Positions 46,477 to 57,700 of a stretch of DNA of 64,000 bases are shown one piece after another. Under the pieces are notes generated by a model. That model searched no databases, was not told the DNA's origin, and saw nothing but the letters and a program-made list of their open reading frames with translations. Made by a program: the position numbers and the translations under genes. Source of the DNA: Leptospira barantonii (GTDB lineage: Bacteria > Spirochaetota > Leptospiria > Leptospirales > Leptospiraceae); the NCBI RefSeq assembly GCF_002811925.1, contig NZ_NPDS01000003.1, positions 62,001 to 126,000 of the forward strand. Direction: 5' to 3'. The stretch's first letter is position 1, and each line of letters begins with the position of its first letter.

Positions 46477-47298
46477 ATGCCAGAACTGCCGGATCTAGTC
46501 GTCATTCGGGAAAGATTGATCCCGGAACTCGTAGGCAAGACCATACAATCGATCGAAATCGTGGACCCTCTGGTGGTCCGCAATCTCACCGGATCCACCG
46601 CCGAAGAAGTTTACCAAGGAACTTCGTTTCAATCCATCGAAAGAAACGGACCCTTTCTAAATTTCGCATTCGAAAAATTGAATATAATCATACATCCTAT
46701 GTTGTCCGGTCGATTTTCCCTCGACCCTAAGTATAAACGAAAGGATCTTTGCGTTCGTTTTTTTACGAACGGTCCCGTTTTGAATTACGTGGACGATACA
46801 AGAATGGGAAAAGTTTATTTTCTAAAGCCGGAAGACATCGGCCAAATCCCAAAATACAAGGAACAAGGTGTGAATCTTCTTTCGGATGAATTCACCGAAG
46901 AAAGTTTAATCCAGGCAATGGGAAAAAGCCGTCAACAAACCAGAGTGTTTTTGATGGATCAATCCAAACTGAGTGCATTAGGAAACGCTTATGCGGACGA
47001 GGTTTTGTTCGCGGCGAAGATTCATCCGAAAACTCCTTGCAATCAACTTTCTCCCGAAGATAAATCACTTTTATACAAAAGTATCAAAGAGGTTCTTTCA
47101 AGTTCGATCGAATACATTCGCAACAAACAAGCGCCCCTCGACGTAAAGGTTCGAGATCACGTTAAAGTGAGGAATCGAAAAAACGAACCCTGCCCCGTTT
47201 GTGGAACGACGATCCGAAGAGCGAACGTATTGGGTTACGATTCTTTCTTTTGTCCGACTTGCCAGCCGGCCAAAGGCGAACAGTTCATCAAATGGTAA
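46477..47298 (+). CDS. Fpg/Nei-family DNA glycosylase
   Basis: A 273-residue base-excision glycosylase with AP-lyase activity. The catalytic Pro2 and Glu3 are in MPELPD. The H2TH region is SALGNAYADEVLFAAKIHP, and the zinc finger CPVCG...CPTC (residues about 241-264) has the DNA-intercalating Arg. A beta-hairpin Lys is plausible in KYKRKDLCVRF. Residue 6 is Asp where classical Fpg has Glu, and the HLGM-type strand reads HPMLSGRF, so it is a divergent member and the substrate range cannot be told. It has its own start 97 bases after the radical-SAM gene. Confidence 0.87.
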   Translation: MPELPDLVVIRERLIPELVGKTIQSIEIVDPLVVRNLTGSTAEEVYQGTSFQSIERNGPFLNFAFEKLNIIIHPMLSGRFSLDPKYKRKDLCVRFFTNGPVLNYVDDTRMGKVYFLKPEDIGQIPKYKEQGVNLLSDEFTEESLIQAMGKSRQQTRVFLMDQSKLSALGNAYADEVLFAAKIHPKTPCNQLSPEDKSLLYKSIKEVLSSSIEYIRNKQAPLDVKVRDHVKVRNRKNEPCPVCGTTIRRANVLGYDSFFCPTCQPAKGEQFIKW

Positions 47299-47313
47299 CT
47301 AGCGATCCGAATT

Positions 47314-48336
47314 TTAAACCAATCCCCAATCCAAACGAACCGGATACGAATTCCGTCTTCTTTCAAAGTAAAATACGTCTTCCTTTCTCCAGGAATCCCG
47401 CAAAAGACGATCCTCTTCCTTTAAGAAAGTGGAAGTTTTAAAATCACCCGAGGTTTGTAAAAAAGATTCCAAGGACGGAAGCGGACGATCCTGATACAGA
47501 ATGGATAATTTCTCGGCGACCCGATAGGTTCCGCTCATTCTCCCCAATTGACTGTAACCGGCGATATGCGGCGTAAAAACGGAATTTTCCAGATCCGCGA
47601 GAATTCTTCCCAAAGAAGGTTCGGGCGGCTCGGGATCAAACACATCTAGAATTTTGAATATATCATTTCTTGCAATCAATCGATCGAAAGCCTCTCGGGA
47701 AAGAATCTCACCTCGGCTCGTATTGATAAAAACGGTCCCCGGTTTTAGGGAATCGATCAAGGAAGCGGACACAAAATGTAAGGTCGGTTCGAGTCCCTCC
47801 TTGGTCAAAGGAACGTGATAACTCAAAACGGAACAACTCAAAACCTCGTTTAAGGGAGAGGATTCCGCCTTGTAAAACGGATCGTAAAAAACGCAGTCTA
47901 TCCCCTTGGATATTAGAATTTTATGAAATTCTTTACCTGTGTTTCCGTGCCCGATCATTCCGACTTTTCGGGTTTTCAGTTCGGATTCGGTGAAACGTTC
48001 CAAAAGGGACGCATAACAATATTCCGCGACCGAATCGGCGTTACAACCCGGAGCGTTTAAAAAAATTCTTCCCGATTCTTTGAGGGCGTTAAAGTCCACG
48101 TGGTCCGTACCGGAACTTACGGTTGCGAAAATTCTTACCGAAGGAAACCGTTCTATACTTTCACGGTTCACCTTTAACCTCGTATTGGCGATCAGAACGG
48201 AAGGTTCTTCCTCTGCCAACGTATCGATGCGGTCGATCGAATACGAACGCACTTCCAATTTTTCAAAACCGGAAAAGATCTCTCGGGCGCCCGTGGTTCC
48301 TTCGGGATAATAAAGAATCGGTCTTTTTTGTTGCAC
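47314..48336 (-). CDS. D-2-hydroxyacid dehydrogenase, PdxB-like
   Basis: 340 residues from GTG 48336. The NAD-binding fold begins VGMIGHGNTGKEFHKIL, followed by an active-site Arg in INTSRGEIL, Glu in DVFDPEPPEP and His in TPHIAGYS. The segment FLNAPGCNADSVAEYC is characteristic of erythronate-4-phosphate dehydrogenase (PdxB, vitamin B6 synthesis), although the C-terminal dimerisation domain is shorter than in E. coli PdxB (378 residues). It may therefore be PdxB or a related dehydrogenase. It is convergent with the Fpg-like gene. Confidence 0.7.
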   Translation of the reverse strand: MQQKRPILYYPEGTTGAREIFSGFEKLEVRSYSIDRIDTLAEEEPSVLIANTRLKVNRESIERFPSVRIFATVSSGTDHVDFNALKESGRIFLNAPGCNADSVAEYCYASLLERFTESELKTRKVGMIGHGNTGKEFHKILISKGIDCVFYDPFYKAESSPLNEVLSCSVLSYHVPLTKEGLEPTLHFVSASLIDSLKPGTVFINTSRGEILSREAFDRLIARNDIFKILDVFDPEPPEPSLGRILADLENSVFTPHIAGYSQLGRMSGTYRVAEKLSILYQDRPLPSLESFLQTSGDFKTSTFLKEEDRLLRDSWRKEDVFYFERRRNSYPVRLDWGLV

Positions 48337-48422
48337 GACTTTGTCATTTCATCCGAACCGCTTTTTCAGAAAAAACAAAAAAGGTTTGCCTTGAGAAAGA
48401 TTTTTTTAACAATCACAGGTCC

Positions 48423-49478
48423 ATGAAATCCCTTCAGGAAAGAATTACATTCCCGGCAGTTATAGGTTTGATCTCCGTGGTCTTGATCGCGTTGATCTGG
48501 TTCGTTTTTTTCAGCGGCGGCAAAGGCCCCGGCGTTTTCTCGTCGAGCGACCCCGAAGGAGAATTTACGTTGCAACGAACCGAATCGGGAGAATGGGTCT
48601 TAAACCAAGCCGTAGTCGACACGTCTCGAAGAATTTTCGACGAGAACGGCAACTGGCTTTCGTTCGACGACTTGATGCAGTATGCTTCAACCGGGGAAGT
48701 CAACTTGGTCTCCGAACTCTGGGGTTTGAGAAGACAATGTCCCGAGAATGTAGTCTACGAACAATGTAACGAAATCATCCGAGCATTCATCGCCGACCAT
48801 TACACCGGAAAAGACGCGGAATATCTTATGAAACTTTTTTCGGGTTACTTAAAATACGAAACGACCATGAGAGAATACGAACTTTCGGATAAACTCAGCC
48901 GCGCCGAAAAATACGAAATCGTTAAAAAGAAAAGAAGGGAATTCTTTTCCGAAAGCGACGCAAAGCTCGTATTTGGTATGGAAGAATCCGAGGAAACCTA
49001 TCGCGATTCCTTGAGCGGCTTTTTAAAAGACACCGAATCCTTAAACGGCGATCAAAGAATGTCTAGATACGAAGAATTCAGAAAAAATGTCTACGGTCAA
49101 TATTACAATACCGTAAAGACAAGAGAGCCTAAGTACAATACCTATGAAACTGAAATGTTTCTGAGAGACAAGGAATTGGAAAAGATGAATTCTTCGGATC
49201 GAAATACGAAAACGAGAACAATCCGTGAAAAATATTTCGGAAAGGACGGAGCGGATCGTATAGACGCGGTTTATAAGGAAATCGAAGAAAGGGAAAAGAA
49301 GGAAAAACAAACCGTACACGACGAATCGGATTGGCTTCAGAAAAATTCGAACGTAAAGGGAGAAGCGAGGGATAAGGCCTTGATGGAAATCAGAATCAAA
49401 AATCTCGGCAAAGAAGAAGCCGAAGAATATTCAAGAAGACTTAAATACGAAGAGGAACTGAAGAAAAATCAAAACTAA
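48423..49478 (+). CDS. Lipase-chaperone (Lif)-like membrane-anchored protein
   Basis: A 351-residue protein with an N-terminal membrane anchor (VIGLISVVLIALIWFVFF) and a mature part that is almost entirely charged helices. The block IFDENGNWLSFDDLMQYA near residues 70-90 resembles the F-D-x-x conserved segment of lipase-specific foldases, and length and topology fit that family. Such chaperones fold secreted lipases in the periplasm. No lipase gene is next to it, so the client is unknown. The stop overlaps the Lnt start (TAATG). Confidence 0.55.
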   Translation: MKSLQERITFPAVIGLISVVLIALIWFVFFSGGKGPGVFSSSDPEGEFTLQRTESGEWVLNQAVVDTSRRIFDENGNWLSFDDLMQYASTGEVNLVSELWGLRRQCPENVVYEQCNEIIRAFIADHYTGKDAEYLMKLFSGYLKYETTMREYELSDKLSRAEKYEIVKKKRREFFSESDAKLVFGMEESEETYRDSLSGFLKDTESLNGDQRMSRYEEFRKNVYGQYYNTVKTREPKYNTYETEMFLRDKELEKMNSSDRNTKTRTIREKYFGKDGADRIDAVYKEIEEREKKEKQTVHDESDWLQKNSNVKGEARDKALMEIRIKNLGKEEAEEYSRRLKYEEELKKNQN

Positions 49479-51223
49479 TGATCCGCCGTTTTATTCCGAT
49501 AGATTCGATCGTTTACCGGCTCCTACTTTGTTTGGGAGTCGGTTTCGGAACCCTTTTGGGGCTTTCTCCTTTTTCCTTTTTTTCAGCGGGAATGGTCGCT
49601 TCCGTTTCCTGTCTTTTTTTATTTCTTTCCCTCGATAAGGAACGGTTTTGGAAAGTCGCTTTGTGGCTTTTGTTTTTGTCGCAGGTTTTGAACTACGTTA
49701 CTTTTTTTTGGATACCGGGCGCGGTTTCGAGAATCGCGGGAACGGGTCCGGTCGTTTCCGTTTTCTTTTTTCTATTCTATGGGTTGATCTCCCATCTGAA
49801 ATTCTTTCCGTTTTATATCATATTCCGTTTTTCTAAAATAAAATCCGCGTCCTCTCCCTGGGTTTTACTCGTATTCCCCGCGGCGGGAACGATCGCGGAC
49901 GCGCTGACGTATCAGATTTTTCCGTGGTATTGGGGAAACCTGATCGGAGGTTCGATCGTTTTCGAACAATTCGCGTCGATCTGCGGAGTTTACGGACTGA
50001 GTTTTCTGCTTCTTTTCCTATCTTCCGTTTTTATAATATTATTAAATCATTCTAAACGAAAGAAATCCAAGGAATTCAAAATCGCCGTCATCGGTGCGAT
50101 CGGAATCGTATTCGTATACACTTACGGCCTGTATCGAATCGGATACGCGAATCGACCGTTGAACGAAGACAAACCCAAAACGATTTCGGTCGTCACGATC
50201 CAACCCGACACTTCTCCGGGAACGAAGGACTTAAAAGCGGATCGTGCTTTTTTAGGTTCGACGATGAGCAAGGTTTTGTCCTTGGCTTTGGAAGGAAGTA
50301 TGAGCGCCGAAAATTCTCCGTCGCTGATCGTAATCCCGGAATCCTCGATTCCGTTTCACGGAACGATCGACTCGGAGGAAAATCGAAACGAACATATCTA
50401 TTCTTCCACGATGGAAGGATTGATTTTGTATCTTTCCAAACAAACGGGCGCCGACGTTCTATTCAACGAATTGAATATGGATCATGGAAAACTCAGAAAT
50501 CAAATCAGTCTTTTTAAGAATTCGGACGGAAGTACGGAACGATACGATAAAAGAAGACTTCTCGCGTTCGGAGAATATCTTCCGATGGAAAAGGGACTTC
50601 CCTTTTTGCGTTCGGTCTTTAAGGAAACTTCGCGATACGTTCCCGGTGAAACTCCGAAACTTTTAATCGGAAATAAGAATCGAATCGAAACTTCCATCGC
50701 GCCGCCCGATCCGAAGGAAATTTCCAAAATCGGCGATCCGGAAGTATTCCGATCGTCCTTCTCGTCCGATACAAAACAACTCGATAAAATTAGAAATTTA
50801 GAATATTCGTATTCCATTCTTCCCTTATTGTGTTACGAGGCGATGTTCACCGAATTGGTTCTGGATTATTTCAAAGACGGGCAAAAACCGGAGATTCTGA
50901 TCAACATCACGAACGATTCTTGGTTCGACTCGGAACTGGAAGCGAACCAACATTCCGGAACCGTCCGTTTGAGGGCGATCGAAACCGGCCTACCCTTGAT
51001 TCGTTCCACCGTTTCCGGAATCTCGGAAGTTTGGGACGCTCGCGGAATTTCCCTCATTACTCCGATGGGTTTTCACGAAACCGGAATCAGAACCTTTTCG
51101 ATTCGATTGGGTTCTTCCGGTTCCACAATTTATACGATGTTCGGAAACGTTCCGCTCTGGATTCTTTGTGTGTTGTCGCTTTCGATCCGATTCGCCTTTC
51201 TCTTGAAGTCCATTAGGAAATAG
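49478..51223 (+). CDS. lnt: Apolipoprotein N-acyltransferase
   Basis: A 581-residue membrane enzyme that adds the third acyl chain to lipoproteins. About seven membrane helices fill residues 10-220. A nitrilase-type domain carries the catalytic triad: Glu in LIVIPESSIPFHG, Lys in YDKRRLLAFGEYLPM, and Cys in PLLCYEAMF. A late helix at the C-terminus closes it. A variable insert of about 70 residues (ETPKLLIGNK to DKIRNLEYS) sits before the Cys region. It is the last step of lipoprotein maturation and fits the many lipoproteins in this window. It starts on the upstream stop codon. Confidence 0.9.
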   Translation: MIRRFIPIDSIVYRLLLCLGVGFGTLLGLSPFSFFSAGMVASVSCLFLFLSLDKERFWKVALWLLFLSQVLNYVTFFWIPGAVSRIAGTGPVVSVFFFLFYGLISHLKFFPFYIIFRFSKIKSASSPWVLLVFPAAGTIADALTYQIFPWYWGNLIGGSIVFEQFASICGVYGLSFLLLFLSSVFIILLNHSKRKKSKEFKIAVIGAIGIVFVYTYGLYRIGYANRPLNEDKPKTISVVTIQPDTSPGTKDLKADRAFLGSTMSKVLSLALEGSMSAENSPSLIVIPESSIPFHGTIDSEENRNEHIYSSTMEGLILYLSKQTGADVLFNELNMDHGKLRNQISLFKNSDGSTERYDKRRLLAFGEYLPMEKGLPFLRSVFKETSRYVPGETPKLLIGNKNRIETSIAPPDPKEISKIGDPEVFRSSFSSDTKQLDKIRNLEYSYSILPLLCYEAMFTELVLDYFKDGQKPEILINITNDSWFDSELEANQHSGTVRLRAIETGLPLIRSTVSGISEVWDARGISLITPMGFHETGIRTFSIRLGSSGSTIYTMFGNVPLWILCVLSLSIRFAFLLKSIRK

Positions 51224-51225
51224 TA

Positions 51226-51993
<768 letters not shown>

Positions 51994-52044
51994 CTTTGTA
52001 TCCCTGACGTCGAAGACTGCGGCATTTTCCGCGACGAAGGGAAT

Positions 52045-53160
52045 ATGGATTGGAAGCGATTCGAAAATATATACGCGGACAAAGATTATATTCATAAGAT
52101 CCGCGCTCGGTATCTTTTCATTTTCAATTCCATTTCAGTCGCGTTGGATTTCATCGCCCTCGCAATGTTTTTACACGAGGACATTCATTTTTTTCCCGCG
52201 AGTTTTTTCATATTCTTCATCGCGTCCATCGCCTCGATATTTCTTCTTTGGAAAGGAATGTTTCGATCCGCTTTGACCGCAACGCTCTCTTCGGGGATTT
52301 TGAACATCTTGGGCGGATTGTTTTTCGGAAACCCGAACGGCAACATGCTAATCGCGTTCCCGCTCATCGTGATCCTGTTTTTATTTTTTACGAATATTAG
52401 AATTACTATATATGTTTCTTTCTTTTTCCTGAGCGTAATGGTCGGCTACTTCGCTCTGCAGGCCAGAAACGGAACCCTGATGATGAGTTATGCGATCGAC
52501 TCCGTTTTGATCTTTACGTTGTTCACGATCATGGCCTTACTCACCGTTCAAATCCTGAATACTTACATCGACGAAAAAGACGAACTGATCAAAGAGATTC
52601 ACCATCGGGTGAGAAACAATCTCCAGGTTCTTTGCGGCCTCGCGGATCTGCATCTCAATCAGGAAGAGAATTCAAAAAACGTTTTATTCGAATTTCAGAA
52701 TAGAATTCTCGCGATGTCCGAAGTGCACAACTACATGTATAAATCGGACAATTATCACAGCGTGGAATTCTCGGGTGTGATCGACAAGATCGTAGCGAAT
52801 TCCGGGAAAAAACACAAGGATTCCAGAGCCTCGATTCTCAACGATTCGGATCGAATTTCGCTTCCGATCGAAACCGCGATCCCCTGCGCGATGATTTTCA
52901 ACGAACTGCTCGATAACAGCCTGACCCACGCTTTCCAAAACTCCGCGGATCCGAAAATCGAAATCCGTCTTTTTAGATCGAAGGAAGTTTATCAATTGAT
53001 CGTAAGAGACAACGGAATCGGAATGCCGATGCCCTTCGACGCCAAAAAAGCCTCCACTACCGGATTCACTCTGATTCATATTCTTTCGAAACAGATGCAC
53101 GGAACTTTTAATCTTTCCAACGATCGTGGTTTGACTGCGGTTCTTGAGTTTGCCGTGTGA
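52045..53160 (+). CDS. Membrane histidine kinase with HisKA_2 domain
   Basis: A 371-residue kinase. Five or six membrane helices span residues about 25-180. The phosphoacceptor segment is LIKEIHHRVRNNLQVLCGL, the HisKA_2 type with two adjacent His. The ATPase domain has IPCAMIFNELLDNSLTHAF (N box), VRDNGIGMP (G1) and STTGFTLIHIL in place of the usual G2. There is no PAS domain or receiver. Kinases of this type often act with lone receivers. Its own start lies 51 bases after the nuclease gene. Confidence 0.85.
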   Translation: MDWKRFENIYADKDYIHKIRARYLFIFNSISVALDFIALAMFLHEDIHFFPASFFIFFIASIASIFLLWKGMFRSALTATLSSGILNILGGLFFGNPNGNMLIAFPLIVILFLFFTNIRITIYVSFFFLSVMVGYFALQARNGTLMMSYAIDSVLIFTLFTIMALLTVQILNTYIDEKDELIKEIHHRVRNNLQVLCGLADLHLNQEENSKNVLFEFQNRILAMSEVHNYMYKSDNYHSVEFSGVIDKIVANSGKKHKDSRASILNDSDRISLPIETAIPCAMIFNELLDNSLTHAFQNSADPKIEIRLFRSKEVYQLIVRDNGIGMPMPFDAKKASTTGFTLIHILSKQMHGTFNLSNDRGLTAVLEFAV

Positions 53161-53242
53161 GCGTTAGACGTTAGGCGACAGGCTTGATTTGGAATCTGCT
53201 TCCGTTATCGATCAAACGCTCGACGAAACAACGCGACTTTTC

Positions 53243-54265
53243 TTATTCCCCGCCGATCCAACGATATTTTTCATAAGGCGGATCGATTTCCAAAATCTGA
53301 ACCTGACCCTGATCGATCAGCTTTCGGATCAAAGAATGTAAAATGGCAAGCGCCGTATTGTAATAGCCGCTGTTCGCGACCTTTTCACCCATCGCTTCGA
53401 GAACCAACGTGGAAAGATCCTGATCGTTCTCTTTCAATCTTCGGACGACTCCCCTTTCCAAAAGGTTTAGAGTTTTTGAAAGTAGTTTGATCGCCCTTTG
53501 CGGATCATCCGGCTCCGGTCCGTGCGCGGGAAGAAGTCTTCGAATCGGCAATTTGGAAAGACGATCCAAGGATTGATGATAATCGTATAAGTTTCCGTCG
53601 ATTTCCGCGTAGATCGAGGATATGTTTTGCAGAACCAAGTCGCCGGTGAAGTAGATCTTCTCGCCCAAAATATACGGAGTCAAATGCCAACGGTTATGGC
53701 CCGGAGTATGAAGAATTCCGATTTCCCTTCCGCCCGCCTTGATGACGTCCCCTTCCACGAGTTCCACGTCGAAGTCCAGATACGGATCGACCCTTTCCGA
53801 GTTTTCCAACGCATCATGAAATTCGAATATACCGGTGTCGACCCTTTTGAGTTCGGTGGCTCTGGTCGTATTATCGTGGTGTCCTTTGTAGACGAGTCTT
53901 CTCATCGCTCTTTGAAAAACCTGAACGAACTCGACGTAGTTTCCGATTTCAGCGGCCATTCCGGTCATCGCATACAACTTCGCGTCCGTATAATAACGTA
54001 AGGTCAAAGCCGCGCTCATATGATCGAGATGATTGTGAGTATAGATGATATGTTTGATTTTGCTCAGGGAAAGACCGATCGTCTTTAAGGCCTTTTGCAA
54101 AAGACCGAGATTTTCGATATAACCGGAATCGATGATGGTAGGCTCGCCGTCGGGAAGAATATAGATGTTGTTCGGAGAATAAAACGGCTGAGGAATTTCA
54201 GTCTTAAAGATTCCGTCTCCTATATCCTTTACTTCCGGAATAGAATTATAGCGGTGAATTTTCAT
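53243..54265 (-). CDS. MBL-fold metallo-hydrolase
   Basis: A 340-residue metallo-beta-lactamase-fold hydrolase. The metal-binding motif is His77-x-His79-x-Asp81-His82 (THNHLDHMS). It continues with HTPGHNRWHL (third His), IYFTGD (bridging Asp) and LLPAHGPEP (last His). A helical C-terminal region of about 90 residues with a winged-helix look (LSTLVLEAMGEKVANSGYYN, then LHSLIRKLIDQGQVQIL) resembles the LACTB2/YflN group. The substrate is unknown. It is the third gene of a kinase/receiver operon, 18 bases after the receiver gene. Confidence 0.85.
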   Translation of the reverse strand: MKIHRYNSIPEVKDIGDGIFKTEIPQPFYSPNNIYILPDGEPTIIDSGYIENLGLLQKALKTIGLSLSKIKHIIYTHNHLDHMSAALTLRYYTDAKLYAMTGMAAEIGNYVEFVQVFQRAMRRLVYKGHHDNTTRATELKRVDTGIFEFHDALENSERVDPYLDFDVELVEGDVIKAGGREIGILHTPGHNRWHLTPYILGEKIYFTGDLVLQNISSIYAEIDGNLYDYHQSLDRLSKLPIRRLLPAHGPEPDDPQRAIKLLSKTLNLLERGVVRRLKENDQDLSTLVLEAMGEKVANSGYYNTALAILHSLIRKLIDQGQVQILEIDPPYEKYRWIGGE

Positions 54266-54283
54266 TCAATTCTCGATGTCGTA

Positions 54284-54694
54284 TTAATTTCGATCGCAAC
54301 AGACTTTGACCGCGTCCGCGAGTTGTTTCGGATCCCAAGGTTTTGGAAGAACCGCATACGTTCCAGCTTCTTTTTTTACTCTTTCCACGGCCGCCTCGTC
54401 GACGTGACCCGTGATGAGAATGGAACGAATACCAGGATATTTTTTATGAATTAAGATTAAGAATTCATCCCCTTTGATTCCGGGCATACGCCAATCGGAT
54501 AAAATGAGGATCACGTTAACGCCGTTTCCGACCAACTCGTCCACTACTTCCATAGCTTCGTTTGCGTTGATCGCGGTCTCGTATTGAAATTCGTTTCCGA
54601 ACTGTTTTTTTAATTCCTGCTTCAACGCGATCAGGATGATCGGTTCGTCGTCCACGCAAAGGATCGCGTTGTTCTTCTTTGTACTATCTTTCAA
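54284..54694 (-). CDS. Single-domain response regulator
   Basis: A 136-residue receiver domain with the acidic pair in ILCVDDEPI, phospho-Asp67 in LSDWRMPG, Thr in LITGH and Lys in LPKPWDP. There is no output domain, so it probably works through protein contacts or a phosphorelay. The likely start is TTG at 54694 after GGAGAGA. It lies 13 bases after the large kinase gene and 18 before the metallo-hydrolase, so the three genes form one operon. Confidence 0.85.
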   Translation of the reverse strand: MKDSTKKNNAILCVDDEPIILIALKQELKKQFGNEFQYETAINANEAMEVVDELVGNGVNVILILSDWRMPGIKGDEFLILIHKKYPGIRSILITGHVDEAAVERVKKEAGTYAVLPKPWDPKQLADAVKVCCDRN

Positions 54695-54707
54695 AAGATC
54701 TCTCCGT

Positions 54708-57700
54708 TTACACCGAACGTGCGGACTTCAACCACACGCTGAACTTTGTTCTTCCGGGAACACTCTCAAACTCTATTCTTCCGCCCATTTTCTCTATGAT
54801 CTTTTTGCAGATATCGAGCCCTAAGCCGATTCCTTCTCCCTGTTTTTTTGTGGTAAAAAACGGTTCGAAAATCTTATCTTTTACCGAATCGGGAATCCCA
54901 GCCCCCGAATCTATAAAGGAGGTTATGATCCAAGGATGTTCTTCTTCCAGGCTGATTTCAATCTTCCCCTGGTAATTCATGGATTGCAAACCATTATTTA
55001 GAAGATTGATCCAAACCTGATTGAGTCGATTCCCGTTCCCCAAACAGAGCCCGTCCGTTCTATAATCCTTAACGATCTCGACTCCGTATTTTATTTTCGT
55101 ATGATACAAGGTAAGAATGGTCTCGATCTCGGATTTTATATCCACCGGAACGATTCCTTCCTCTTGTTCGTTTCCGCCCGGATTCAAATAATTCTTCAGA
55201 GCCTCCACGACGTGGGAAGCCTTTCCGCTTGCGATCGAAATCACGTTGCTCAAACGAACGATCGTGGAAAGGGATCCGATCGTCGCCAAAAGATTCGTTC
55301 TTTTATCCGTTTTTAAAAGATCGATCAACTTGTCTCCGAGTCTGTATACTCCTATATCCAAAACGGAACTCGTTACGTCGTCGTAGTCCTCCATCCCGGC
55401 GTTCTTAAACAACTGATGTAATTCTTTTTTTAAACTTCGATCGGGAATGATTTCGGATTGAAACGCGTCCTTTAAACTTTCTTCGAGAAGAATATTAAAA
55501 CATTCGGATTCTTCTTTGTTGAAACCGGAAAGAAGTTCCGGAATTCCTCGTAAGTCCTTCATCAAAATTTCCAAGATCGCCCGGTTCGAGGAAAGAATCG
55601 CACCCAAAGGTGTGTTGAGTTCGTGTGTCATTCCGGCCGCGAGTTGTCCGAGCGCCGCGAGTTTTTCGGAAAGAAGAAGCTGATCCTGAGCCTCTTGCAA
55701 TTCCTTCATAATCGTTTCCAAATTGTTCACGGCTTCGCGAAGATCCGCGTTGGATTTACTGAGTTCTCCGGTTCGTATGTCGATCTTTCTTTCCAAATTC
55801 GCGTTCAGATCGAGAATCGTTTCTTCCGCTTCCTTACTTTTCGTGATGTCGTAGATGATTCCGAAAATCTGTTTCGGTCCTTGGTTCGAATTTCTTTGAT
55901 AGATCCGTTCTCTGGAAATCAACCATCTCCATTGCCCGGTCTTTTTATGTTTCATCCGATACGAATGTTCTATGATATCCTTATCCTTCATGTGTTCGTA
56001 CTGAGGCACGACCTCGGCCAGGTATTTCGGAAAATCCTCGGGGTGCATCAGAATCTGAACCAAGCCCTCCCCCATTTCCATCATTTCTTGGGGAGAATAA
56101 CCGAGAACGACCTCGATTCCATTGTTGCTATAAACGTTCTTGCGTTCTTCTATATCATAAATATATAATATATCGGGAGTGATGTCTAGGATCGATTCTA
56201 TGAACTGGTTTCTTTCCAGAAGTTTGGCTTCGATCTGTTTTCTTTCGGTGATGTCCACCATCACACCTCGGAGCCATTTCGGTTGGTTATTTTTTACGAT
56301 GACCTTTACGATGTCCCTCAGCCAAACGAATCCCCCGTCTTTTTTTATGAACCTGTACTCGAAATCGTGGGCTTCCATTCTTCCCGTGCAAGCGACGCAG
56401 AATTCGACGGCCCATTGACGATCCTCCGGATGCAGATGTTCCGCCCAGAATCCGGGTTGTTTCCATTCTTCCACGGAGTAACCGAGCATGTCTTCGACCT
56501 GTTGACTGACGAACGTAAACGTGAACGTCACCGCGTCGGCTTCCCAAACGATCCCGGGGGTGGTTGCCACAAGATCCCGGAACTGTTCCTCGCTGGACTT
56601 GGTCCTTCGAAACGATTCCTGAAGTTGTTCGGCCATGTGGTTAAACGTGATGGAAAGAGATCCCAATTCTTCCAATCGACTCGAAGGAACTCGTTGATCA
56701 AAATCCCCTTTTGCCATCGCCCGGCTTGCGTTTGAAATTCTTCGGATCGGAGCGGTTACAAAACCCGCGAGAAAGGCCGCGATCAAAAGGGAAGAAGTCA
56801 AAGCGACCGCAAAGACCATGGCCGATTGACTGCTTCCGATTCTCACACCTTCCAAATAATAAGCGGAAGGAATCGAAGTGATCAAAATCCAGTTTAGATT
56901 TCCGCTGTTGTCCTGATACGGAGTGGCCTGAGTAAGCCAGGTTTCCAAGGCCAAAGGTTTTGCGGTGACCACGTCGAATTGAAATTGGATCGGCTCGTGA
57001 AGAACATTCAAATCTCCTAATTTAATTCTCAGGGTGGAAATCGCGTTTTCGATCACGGGATCCGGAGCCGAGTCCGCGATCGGTGTTTTTCCGTTTTCGA
57101 GTCTCGAAGAACCGATCACCCGTCCCGATCGATCGATGATGATCGCACGTCCGTGCGCGGACACGTTAGTCTCTTTTAACAGATGATTGATTCCGTCCAA
57201 ACGGGAGGATGGATTCTCACTTTGAGTTTTTTCTAAAAAACGATCCAAATGAAGATTGAGGTTTTCCGAAATTTCCTGATGTAATCTTCCGGCGAGTTTA
57301 TCCGCGGCGGTCTCCGCGCTTCTCAAATTCAAATATGCGGTCGCACCCACCATCACGAGCACGAGTAAAATAAACGGAGCGACCAAAAGCATCCGAATCG
57401 GAAGACCTTGGTTTGCAATTCCTTCGGCGTCGGATTCTTTTTCCTGTTTCCAAATTCCGTTCTTAAAATCGAAGAAAGATTCACGAACGTGTTCCGGAAT
57501 CTCCGCCCAAAACATTTCGTATTTTCTCGCGATCGGAAGAAAGATCAACATCGCAAACGGTGCGAGCGCCCACGTGATCGAAGTGGTAAAGAATAAAGCC
57601 GGAGTTATGTTTCGATAAGAGATCGCGGGCGAGAATTGTTTGGAACAAAGATGTCCCCATAGCAAGGGTTCGATCGCCATGAAGACGATCACGAACAGAA

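Noticed and set aside
52684..53100. Minus-strand 138-codon frame opposite the HisKA_2 kinase
   Set aside because: Shadow of the conserved kinase reading frame.
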